From Deinococcus sp. Arct2-2 (GTDB lineage: Bacteria > Deinococcota > Deinococci > Deinococcales > Deinococcaceae): 52,063 bases of DNA. Shown one piece after another: positions 10,201-16,713 of the stretch (position 1 is the first letter of the stretch; every line of letters begins with the position of its first letter). The stretch lies in NCBI RefSeq assembly GCF_004801315.1, contig NZ_SSNW01000036.1:1-52063 (forward strand), in the 5' to 3' direction. A program made the position numbers and the translations under genes. The notes beneath the pieces were generated by a model. It made no database searches and was not told the origin of the DNA. It worked only from the letters and a program-made list of their open reading frames with translations.

Positions 10201-10330
10201 TGCGTGGACGTCACAAGAAGCCTTATCGGAACTCATCTCGCAGGCAGGACATCAATTTGATCCGGAGATCGTCCGTGCTGCGGTTGAGGTGTTGACCTCA
10301 ACCCGCTACCCCATGGTCTCGCCTTGCTGA
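7202..10330 (+). CDS. GAF-GGDEF-GAF-GAF-GAF-HD-GYP cyclic-di-GMP protein
   Basis: A 1042-residue soluble protein. I start at ATG 7202 (MNDHQHHRL), after GAGAGAG, because the open frame further upstream is not protein-like. An N-terminal GAF domain (about 20-155) leads to a GGDEF domain with a DLDELKQVND substrate loop and intact RWGGDEF. Three further GAF-like modules fill about 340-840, the second beginning LEVLVHASAALSAV and the third LQILAELSEHV. The C-terminal HD-GYP domain has GHTERV, LHDIGKLAVPD, HHHERWDGTGYP and the YDALTSERPYK region. Both catalytic domains keep their key residues, so one chain could make cyclic-di-GMP and hydrolyse it fully. GGDEF joined to HD-GYP is much rarer than GGDEF-EAL. 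No transmembrane segments are seen. Confidence 0.93.
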   Translation: MNDHQHHRLTPRQGNQSLGASPDGEFSRITRAAARLFNVSLAQISLTDETRQRLFPGHDHFLSSSSPELPFGDAHPTALLEVPDLTLHPDFAVHPLVIGSDAFRYYVSVPLLTRTGALLGTFYLLDTVPRVPLSPSQQAALLDLAGLVQDVLNRLQGQTERTAELLKMASQDSLTGLPNRRAFEDAFEDAVSAGEPFGLMLLDLDELKQVNDAQGHAQGDHLLSSFAWALQDEFGAQGHIYRWGGDEFVVLRRGNAPALQSVRTQVNRVEQQVRLRGLPGARVSIGMAEFPLDALAPNDLLRLADQRMLREKAARRAARGLSGHALDSQPTIWSGELLWQALRATSTLISADGVIDQAGWQAFLEAAVAALPGAEAGSLYVLEGTMFVLQAQVGYSAALLGAGRSPATMRRWHGSEGWQGGVARVLRGSTEIVARARGYEQLPRESASLTMNDLCAVQQLLANLLVPVVVRGRVVAALNLDNLRSPRAFAPYEVRMAQEFARQAAAILAAHDRHAREAARTQELEVLVHASAALSAVQTPEEVEQILVAETRALLRTEHVVFARYEHDTHALRLVSPSGMYAQYSPGLLPHGQGVAWQAIQAQDVVHVPKMLDDERIYLREGLIDGALIIAPLAPVADAPVGALAAVRAAPLTFSDLDGRLLGALASAGVTALERLQAAAQERRRSQELQILAELSEHVGRGNDSRSAAEECLGAARTFLNADLAVFVCANRALTVTHGAVPASLGDVSAEELEARLHGSGADDRAALCFATHRYPSAGEAHAALVEAGVQALVKVPVLERGQRVGVVALIWLRPLGVLPESAALLMTRSAELIGQVLDQEAHIEDLKGIREGALLTLGMALELRDFETAGHTERVVSMALRIAQRLGMEGTALAELRVGAYLHDIGKLAVPDAILLKPGQLDAYEWGVMQRHSTIGDELVARIPTVTAQARSVVRHHHERWDGTGYPDRLAGTDIPIGARIFSVADVYDALTSERPYKAAWTSQEALSELISQAGHQFDPEIVRAAVEVLTSTRYPMVSPC

Positions 10331-10366
10331 TCACAAGCCGCACCAGTCCTGTTCAGCGTACAGAGG

Positions 10367-11195
10367 GGTTGTGTTGTCTTAATCGGCCCCAAGGCAGCTG
10401 GAGGGCAGGGGTCGCCTGAACCTCAGGCACCCCTGCCCACGTCTGGAACGCTTGCTGCTGGTCGATTTGTCTAGTCGTGGCGGAAACGCTGGTTCGGGTC
10501 TGATGATGAGGGTTCTCGATCCGCCCGTGCAGGTGAAGGAATTCCTGCGCTCATTTCCTCTGCCTTAATCTCTGTTGTTGGCCTTCTCGACGCCGTGTCG
10601 GTCGGTGAGATTGTTCAATCATGTTGTTCCAGCGTGCCGGAGAGATCACCTGTTGGTGGTCGACGCCCTCCAAGCCCGGAATCTCCCGAATCGCCGCCCC
10701 ATAGCTGCGAGGCTGATCATTATGAATGACCTCAGGGACGTCATATTCACCCAGGAGCCTGATCAGGAAGGTCTTCGCGGTTTCAATGGCGCGGTGCCGT
10801 TGGAGGAAAACGTTGAGCACGAAGCCGTGCGCGTTAACCGCCCTCCAGCAGGCAGGGGTGCCCAGGCGCGTCCGTTCTGGTCAAGGCGAGCCAGTGGCGG
10901 ACGCCATCGACGGTATCTCGTCCAGATACCAGCGGAAACTCCGTCGGGATTCCCGCTGGCGCAGTTCTTCTGCGAACAGCGGCCCAAACTTGATGCACCA
11001 TGCGCGGAGGGTCTCGTGGCTGACCTGTTGAACCGCACTGGTGGAGTCATTCCTGAACGTCTCAGGAGCTCAAGCGAAAACGGTGGGAGAGCCACACGGC
11101 GTGCGGAATGATCGTCACCTTGAATCGGTGGCGGGAGGGTTTCGGGTCAGTCACAGCAGGTCAGCCTCCCCCGATCCGGTTAAGGCAACACAACC
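10367..11195 (-). mobile_element. decayed IS6-family element (copy A)
   Basis: Bounded by GGTTGTGTTGTCTTAA at the left and TTAAGGCAACACAACC at the right, the 16-bp inverted ends (one mismatch) shared with the four other copies in this window. No direct repeat of flanking bases is seen. It has accumulated many changes and is probably the oldest copy. Confidence 0.8.
10480..11160 (-). pseudogene. IS6-family transposase, broken
   Basis: Fragments match the intact 236-residue transposases at 35558 and 44467, such as LLGEYDVPEVIHNDQ and SYGAAIREIPGLEGVDH, with D of the DDE triad changed in context (HNDQ for HTDQ). The frame is broken by several shifts, and the N-terminal half is only recognisable in pieces. 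Not functional. Confidence 0.75.
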
Positions 11196-11234
11196 CTTGA
11201 TTCCTCTGTTCTTGTTATTTGTGTGGGAGAAGCC

Positions 11235-11537
11235 ATGCTTATCGGGTCTGTCCGTTCCGGCCATGGGCTGGATTCACCTTTGCCCCAGGCGGCCCGGCTG
11301 ATCGCGGCCGGGTGTCGGGCGGTGTTTGTAGAGATGAGCCGGGGCGATCATCTCAACCGGCCAGTTCTGCACCGCACCATCGATCTCCTGCGCTCCGGGG
11401 ACGTCTTGGTCGTCGAAGATTTGGACCGGCTCAGCAGCAACCCGCTGCACCTGAACATTATCCTGCGCCGCCTGGAGGATCGTCAGGCCAGCCTAAACGT
11501 GTTGAGCTTTGAGGACGAACTTGTGCCTGTCCGGTAA
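11235..11537 (+). CDS. stand-alone serine-recombinase N-terminal domain, nucleophile absent
   Basis: A 100-residue protein starting at ATG 11235 behind GGGAGA. It aligns over its whole length with the resolvase/invertase catalytic fold: MLIG at the first strand, LIAAGCRAVF, the VLHRTIDLLRSGDVLVV strand with EDLDRLSSNP (the conserved DRL), and RRLEDRQASLNVLS. The first strand, normally YARVSTxDQ, reads SVRSGHGLD here, so the position of the catalytic serine is glycine and a serine sits one residue earlier. There is no DNA-binding C-terminal domain. It may be inactive, or a regulatory or partner subunit. It lies just outside IS6 copy A. Confidence 0.65.
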   Translation: MLIGSVRSGHGLDSPLPQAARLIAAGCRAVFVEMSRGDHLNRPVLHRTIDLLRSGDVLVVEDLDRLSSNPLHLNIILRRLEDRQASLNVLSFEDELVPVR

Positions 11538-12139
11538 GCCCTCACGCTGGAGCTCAGGGGCCCGCCCCTCGACGGTGCTCCCAGAGCAGCCGCACAACGC
11601 TGCACCAGGAGGTGAAGACCCCTCCGACTACAGCTCATCCAGTTGACCGCTGGCCTGGTGCGCGTCCAAGCCCAACCCACTGTGGCCCTGCTTGGTGGTG
11701 CTGACCTGGGAGGAGGCGAGGGCAGAAGGGGTGAGAAGGCCAGGTCACAGCTTGCGAAGAAACCTCGCACCGTGACCTTGTCCTTATCCTGCCTTACGTT
11801 CCCTTCCATCTCAAACGCTCCATCAGAACCACCCCCTTGCTCAGGCCAACGCTTGCCAGATCAGGCGTTCGATCCTGACGTCTTAGCCCTGAAGGTTACA
11901 AAAGCAGATCTCACTTTCTAGGCTGCTGGCGAGGGCACGGCAGCATCACTCTGAGAGTTGCCGGGAAGACATCAAACAAATGTGCAGCCCCGGCCTAAAT
12001 CCGCTTGCGGATCATCTCGCGTCACTCATTAAACGAGCCGGAATCCGATATTTTCTGCAGCCAAACAACCTACCAAAGGGCGGGCCTGAAACACTACTTC
12101 CTCAGCCGGGTTTTTCCTTACGATCCAACCGTTCCAGCC
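11538..12139. other. 600 bases with no supported gene
   Basis: Short frames exist on both strands, but none has a ribosome site together with protein-like composition. The last 40 bases (12102-12139) are the original 3' end of the DUF3592 gene that was separated by the IS4 insertion. Confidence 0.35.
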
Positions 12140-13346
12140 TTCAGTAGCCGACAACTCTACTTTTTCCCTGTCCCAGAGGGGATATAGGCTGGGTCAGCAG
12201 GAAAAGGAGTGTCGGGAGCGTCTCGTGACCCCAGCGAAGGGCATCAATGAGGTATTGCGCTCCGTAGGCCGGAAGGCTGATGGCCTTGCGGCCATGTTTC
12301 AGCGTCTTGATGGGCTTGTGCTGTGACCTCCATACCCCGATCTGCAAGCAGTTCAGCCACGCCAAAACGACGAAGCCGAACACCCTCTCGAGTGCCTGTG
12401 GATCAGACATTCCAGTGCGTTCCAGGTCAAAGCCTCTGGATTTTAGACTGCTGAAGGTGCATTCCACGGACCAGCGCCTTCGGTACAGGACAACCGTGTC
12501 CCAGACGTTGAAATCGGTCGCAATGAGCACAAGGTCACCTGCAGGTGACCTTGTGGCGACGACCTGCATGACTTCCCCAAAGACACAGGCTTTTTCCGCC
12601 AGACAACGGTACTGCCCCGGCGCGATATCGTCGAACCATTCGGACGCTCGCAGACCGTCAAGCTGGGTGTTTTTCTTCACGCGCACCGCCCGCTTGATGC
12701 CGCTTCTCCGCAAAAAGCGGAACCACTCTGCACCGATGAATTCCCGGTCGGCGACCAGGCCACGCCAGCGGGAGGCGAGAAAGACCCGGAGCAATTGGCT
12801 GACCAGCCACATGCGGGTATGGGTGTCACTGTTGCCCGTGTGATCCAGAGCATCCCAGACCAGAGGGATGGTGTAGCCATCTATCACGACGCCCAACACC
12901 AGCAGATTCATCGGAGACTCGCCATACTCCCAGTTGGTGCGGTCAAGACTCAGCAGCCATGTTCCTGGAGGAATACGGGTCAGAATGAGGGCCAGGAACA
13001 CCCGCATCGTCAGTTGTTGATCCCCGACGCCGCGTTCCACGCGGCGTTTTTTAGCTTCTACACTGCTGTTCCCTGGCATGTGGGGCGAAAGTTTGAGGTG
13101 GTTGACGTTCTGGGCCGTGATCATCGCCAGGACGATGTCAATCAGGCGCTGGAGGGTGTCGATTCGGAGGAAAGGCACCGTGCGCTTGAACTCAGCAGCC
13201 AGTTCGGTACTGTGGGGAGAGGCGGGAGATGAGGTCTGCATACCTCTCAATCTCCCGCCTCTTCACGTCTCCAGCACAGTCAACATCTCAATTTCGTGAA
13301 AATCCTCGACTGGGACAGCGTAAAACCTAAGTTGTCGGCTACTGAA
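12140..13346 (-). mobile_element. intact IS4-family insertion sequence with 9-bp target duplication
   Basis: Perfect inverted ends TTCAGTAGCC / GGCTACTGAA, extending to 17 bp (TTCAGTAGCCGACAACT), at 12140 and 13346. The nine bases GTTCCAGCC occur directly before (12131-12139) and after (13347-13355) the element, the signature of transposition. It carries a single full transposase gene. Intact ends, gene and target duplication suggest a recent insertion. Confidence 0.92.
12141..13250 (-). CDS. IS4-family transposase
   Basis: A 369-residue DDE transposase. Visible catalytic regions are LLSLDRTNWEYG (first D), GLVADREFIGAEWF (second D) and YRRRWSVECTFSSLKSRGF, the Y-(2)-R-(3)-E-(6)-K signature of IS4 with the third acid. 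The frame is unbroken and its stop lies at the very left end of the element. It cuts and joins its own IS ends. Confidence 0.9.
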   Translation of the reverse strand: MRGMQTSSPASPHSTELAAEFKRTVPFLRIDTLQRLIDIVLAMITAQNVNHLKLSPHMPGNSSVEAKKRRVERGVGDQQLTMRVFLALILTRIPPGTWLLSLDRTNWEYGESPMNLLVLGVVIDGYTIPLVWDALDHTGNSDTHTRMWLVSQLLRVFLASRWRGLVADREFIGAEWFRFLRRSGIKRAVRVKKNTQLDGLRASEWFDDIAPGQYRCLAEKACVFGEVMQVVATRSPAGDLVLIATDFNVWDTVVLYRRRWSVECTFSSLKSRGFDLERTGMSDPQALERVFGFVVLAWLNCLQIGVWRSQHKPIKTLKHGRKAISLPAYGAQYLIDALRWGHETLPTLLFLLTQPISPLGQGKSRVVGY

Positions 13347-13854
13347 GTTCCAGCCTTTTAAGGGTGAGGAAGATGGCAACGATCACAGCGCCGACAATGA
13401 TTCCAAACCGAAACCGCCGTGCTTCCTCTACCGGAAAGACTCGCAGGTACACCGCTCGTTCCGGGTGCTTCAGTGGATAGAGAACAGTGATGCGATCTCC
13501 TACCCTTGGGAGCCCATGATCTGCGAGAACTCGGCAGCGAGGATCCAAACTCGTCCCACTTGAGTCATCATCGAATCCAGCTCTGCCGCTCTGAAACTCC
13601 TGACCACCTACGCTGTACCGATAGCTGAACTCACATGTTTGAGGATTTCGCATTGTCCCGGAGTGCAAGTTGGCAGGCAGGGAGGCCCGTTCGACGATAG
13701 CTGTAGTGGGAGGCCAGTTCACAGCCGTCCAGTAGCTCCTCATCCCGATGAAGGGGCTAACGATAAAGCTCAGGATGAAGCTCAGCGACAGCAGGAAGAT
13801 GACGACCTTCACAGGTAGGGGAACAGAGCTGGCAGGGGTGAATGTGACCTTCAT
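13339..13854 (-). CDS. DUF3592-type membrane protein, C-terminus altered by the IS4 insertion
   Basis: About 171 residues from ATG 13854. There is one membrane helix near the N-terminus (VKVVIFLLSLSFILSFIV) and another at the C-terminus (FGIIVGAVIVAIFLTL). The soluble part between has the DUF3592 pattern: TTAIVE, CEFSYRYSVGGQEFQSGR, then VGDRITVLYPLKHPERAVY. The present stop TAG lies inside the IS4 end, giving ...LKRLELQ. Rejoining the two target copies restores ...LKRLERLDRKEKPG and a TGA at 12104-12102, so the insertion replaced about nine C-terminal residues. Function of the family is unknown; members often sit in polymorphic-toxin or immunity regions. Confidence 0.65.
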   Translation of the reverse strand: MKVTFTPASSVPLPVKVVIFLLSLSFILSFIVSPFIGMRSYWTAVNWPPTTAIVERASLPANLHSGTMRNPQTCEFSYRYSVGGQEFQSGRAGFDDDSSGTSLDPRCRVLADHGLPRVGDRITVLYPLKHPERAVYLRVFPVEEARRFRFGIIVGAVIVAIFLTLKRLELQ

Positions 13855-13942
13855 CGCTGGAAGCAGAGTAGGGCAAAGTAGCAACTGAGCGTCCCTCTTT
13901 TCTCTGGTCTAAATCCTCTTAGGCGAGAGTAGAGAGCAAGCT

Positions 13943-14182
13943 ATGAGCATGGATGAGCTACCCAGCCGCTCTCAGCTAGTCACGCTAGTGCAACGCCTTC
14001 TACACGGGGAGTATCGCGATGAGGAGGAAGGCGACCAATTGCTGGTGGATTTGCAGCGCGATCTTTTCGATCCTCAAGTGAGCGATTACATTTTCTGGCC
14101 AGACCGAGAAATGACGGCTGAAGAGATCGTCGATCGCGCGCTTGCTTATCAACCCATCGTCGCCCACTGGTCGCCCGAATAG
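13943..14182 (+). CDS. colicin/pyocin E9-type bacteriocin immunity protein homologue
   Basis: A 79-residue acidic protein. The pattern LVTLVQRLLHGEY, then DPQVSDYIFWPDREM and TAEEIVDRALAYQPI matches the nuclease-bacteriocin immunity family, in which the (D/Y)-I-(F/Y)-(W/Y)-P turn contacts the DNase toxin. Such proteins bind and block the catalytic domain of a nuclease toxin. No matching toxin is seen nearby, so this may be an orphan that protects against toxins from neighbours. Confidence 0.65.
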   Translation: MSMDELPSRSQLVTLVQRLLHGEYRDEEEGDQLLVDLQRDLFDPQVSDYIFWPDREMTAEEIVDRALAYQPIVAHWSPE

Positions 14183-14315
14183 TTACGGTTCTACTCGGGA
14201 TCCATGCTCAATAGTTCTCTGACCTAAGCCGCCTTAGGTCATAAAAGATAGACGGGTTTTATCCGGGTAAAAATAAAAATGGTTCTCCACTCCAAGGCAT
14301 AAGTACAGTGGTCTT

Positions 14316-14798
14316 GTGACTCAGACGCTCATCCATCCGAAAGACCTACAGCAAGCCTTCCACATCTTCCTAAAAGACCGCTCTATCAGCTTTGGTCAGG
14401 CCGACGTGTCCACGCTGTTCGATGCATTTATGGCGTTTTTTGAAGAGATCCGGGTAGAGAATTGTCGAGTGGGGGGTGGTGAGTTTTCTCCTCTGGATTA
14501 CCTTCACTTTGAGGCCTCCTCCGGAGTTTTCTATTTCGAGCGATTGCTCTATGTGCCAGTTTCTATGCTTGAGCCTGGGGACGAAGATGATGGAAGTCGA
14601 GAGAAATGGGGTTTGGTGGTCTCCCCAGCAATGGCCATGTTTGGGAGTGCACCCGATTTCCCTAACGTGAACTTGTGGAGTATGGACTTCCCAGATGCCA
14701 CCACATTCACTGAAGCAGTACGAATACACCCAGCCATGAAGTGGGGTATGTCGCTTGGCCCAGTACTCAACGAGACAAGTTATGAACAGGCGGGCTAA
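14316..14798 (+). CDS. hypothetical protein, 160 residues
   Basis: Starts at GTG 14316. It is a soluble acidic protein with many aromatic residues (FMAFFEEIRVENC, DYLHFEASSGVFYFERLLY). The family is not recognised. Its size, charge and place next to an immunity homologue would suit another immunity protein, but that is inference from context. Base composition is less GC-rich than the signalling genes upstream, pointing to acquisition. Confidence 0.5.
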   Translation: MTQTLIHPKDLQQAFHIFLKDRSISFGQADVSTLFDAFMAFFEEIRVENCRVGGGEFSPLDYLHFEASSGVFYFERLLYVPVSMLEPGDEDDGSREKWGLVVSPAMAMFGSAPDFPNVNLWSMDFPDATTFTEAVRIHPAMKWGMSLGPVLNETSYEQAG

Positions 14799-14923
14799 AC
14801 AGGACGAGGGCTACCAAGCTTGTGGTCACGCGAATTACCCTCACCTCAAAGGTTGCCCCTGCTGAACTTTGTCTCTCTCGGACGAGATGTGCGTCGCCCT
14901 TCTCAGTCACCCTGTTCCCAGGG

Positions 14924-15514
14924 TCAGATCAACTCGGTGTGCTCAGGGAGAACCGCGCCATACCTTTCGAGAATGTCGACCGTTTCTGAATGGATGTCGT
15001 CCACTGTGCCGTAGCTGCCCTGGAAAGCAAGATCGAGCAAGTCATCCAGCATGGACACCTCGTGTGCGAACTGATCGGGAAGTACGCCTTCAACATTCGC
15101 CCCGTAGAGCAGGCGAACCACACGCTGTAATTCGTCTGGCTGCTGAACAAGATGCTGATGCAACATCCTGCACAGCATCTCCACGCTGTCGGAAGAAAAC
15201 TTTGGGTCTGCAAGTTCCCGCAGGCTGTGAATCAGGTCGTTCAGGCGCTTGCCATTCAAACTGACTTCCAACAGAGCCTCGGGGGGCGTCTGCAGCTGCA
15301 CAATCCAACCATCGGCCCACCGAACGACGTCAACGGTCTGAACGACGTCAGCGATGAGCAAGTGGTAGAACACCCTCGCCTCCAGCGCTACAGGTGCAGG
15401 AATCACCGCGCCAGCATAAGGGGTTTGAACGCTTGGATTGGTTGAGTTGGATCGGGAGAGGTTCACCCCTTGCAACTGCCCCGCAACCCGACCACCACCG
15501 TTTCCCAGGATCAC
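14924..15514 (-). CDS. hypothetical protein, up to 196 residues
   Basis: The protein-like part begins about residue 40 (APVALEARVFYHLL) and runs to the stop at 14924 (SETVDILERYGAVLPEH). It is acidic and soluble with many Leu and Val. No known motif is seen. The true start is uncertain because the first 35 residues look less constrained. It faces the genes at 13943 and 14316. Confidence 0.45.
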   Translation of the reverse strand: MILGNGGGRVAGQLQGVNLSRSNSTNPSVQTPYAGAVIPAPVALEARVFYHLLIADVVQTVDVVRWADGWIVQLQTPPEALLEVSLNGKRLNDLIHSLRELADPKFSSDSVEMLCRMLHQHLVQQPDELQRVVRLLYGANVEGVLPDQFAHEVSMLDDLLDLAFQGSYGTVDDIHSETVDILERYGAVLPEHTELI

Positions 15515-15590
15515 GCTACGACCCTGCAGCAGGGATCCCCCTGCTTCAAGTGCAGCTCAATCCTCGGTCAACCTGCCCTAAGCTCACCCA

Positions 15591-16430
15591 GTGGCTTCTC
15601 TTCCTGTGGTTTTGTGTGTCCTTGCCCTGCTGCTCACCGCCTGTATGACCGTCTCCTCAACCGCGACCAAGCCCGCGTCCTGTGGCTCTCCAGACGAGAT
15701 CGGGCTCGCTGCTACCCATCAGCTTGACGTTCAGGATGCGGGTCACCTCCAGCTGCGCACCACGCTACAGTTGTTCTCAACCCCAGAGATGCCCGTCGCC
15801 TTCGACGTCCTCTACCTCGTGAACGGAGAAGTGAAGGCACGGGTCAATGATCAACTGGCAAGCTGCTCCCAAGCCGTCACCTTCACTCAAACGGTAGCGG
15901 CCACAGCTCAGGATGCGGTCAGCGTCATCTTCACGCGCAGCATCCGCGAGAAGCTTGAAGAAATCCAGGCGGCCCTTCAGGAACCAGTGGTAGGGTTGCT
16001 GATCTCCCGGCCCTTGAGTGAAGCTGAGACCTTCCAGGATTCGGCCTGGTCCGGCGCCGCGGCGCCGAGTGGCGTGCCCACGTCAGGGGCGGTGAGCCGG
16101 GTCTCCCTGGTGGGGGAGCACCCTCAGAGCATTTCAGCCAGTGTATTTCCCGCCGGAACGCCGCTGGAACTCGGGCTGGCTAACGCGCTGGAGGAGACGG
16201 TGGGGGTCACCGTGGCGTGCTTCAACAACCGCACTCAGATCCTGGTGGGCGGGCAGAGGTCAGCTCATGTGAAGCTGCGCCCCGACACGGTGATCCAGTT
16301 GCCCCTGGAGTTTGCAGCGGAACCTGGGCTGAATTACGTCCAGTGCTATTCCTTGAGAGCGGTGCTCGCCAACGGAAAACGGGCGACCCCATGGGCACCG
16401 ATCTTTGCCGCCATCGTGCAAGGCTCTTAA
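15591..16430 (+). CDS. hypothetical lipoprotein
   Basis: A 279-residue protein with a lipoprotein signal: hydrophobic VVLCVLALLLTA ending in the lipobox LLTAC with Cys18 as the lipidation site. The mature part is beta-rich (LQLRTTLQLFSTPEMPVAFDVLYLV and VFPAGTPLELGLANAL), with no catalytic motif. It should be anchored to the outer face of the cell membrane. The family is not recognised. The start is GTG 15591. It lies 283 bases before the DUF4157 gene, and that gap shows no terminator. Confidence 0.6.
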   Translation: MASLPVVLCVLALLLTACMTVSSTATKPASCGSPDEIGLAATHQLDVQDAGHLQLRTTLQLFSTPEMPVAFDVLYLVNGEVKARVNDQLASCSQAVTFTQTVAATAQDAVSVIFTRSIREKLEEIQAALQEPVVGLLISRPLSEAETFQDSAWSGAAAPSGVPTSGAVSRVSLVGEHPQSISASVFPAGTPLELGLANALEETVGVTVACFNNRTQILVGGQRSAHVKLRPDTVIQLPLEFAAEPGLNYVQCYSLRAVLANGKRATPWAPIFAAIVQGS

Positions 16431-16713
16431 ACGACCGTTCAATCACCTTTAAAAGAAAAAACACCTCTCAAGCCGACGTTCAAGAGCCGTTATACAGGCT
16501 TGATTGATGCCCAAGGGGGTTTGAACGCTCGTTGAAAGACCCGTGGAAGGGAATGGAGAAGGCAGGTACCCTGATGATGCCTGACAACGCCAGCTCAAAG
16601 ACCTGAACCTGTTGGGGATGGTCGCGCACTGGGGTGGTTGGTGGCAGAACCGTTCCAAACCACAAGGCTTTCCTGTGCTCTCCATTCACCCCGCGCTGCT
16701 CTAAACTGACCCT

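Noticed and set aside
10359..11203. Target duplications around IS6 copies
   Set aside because: Flanking eight bases were compared for copies A, B and D and do not match.
11643..11921. 92-codon frame in the gap after the recombinase domain
   Set aside because: No ribosome site and the composition is not protein-like.
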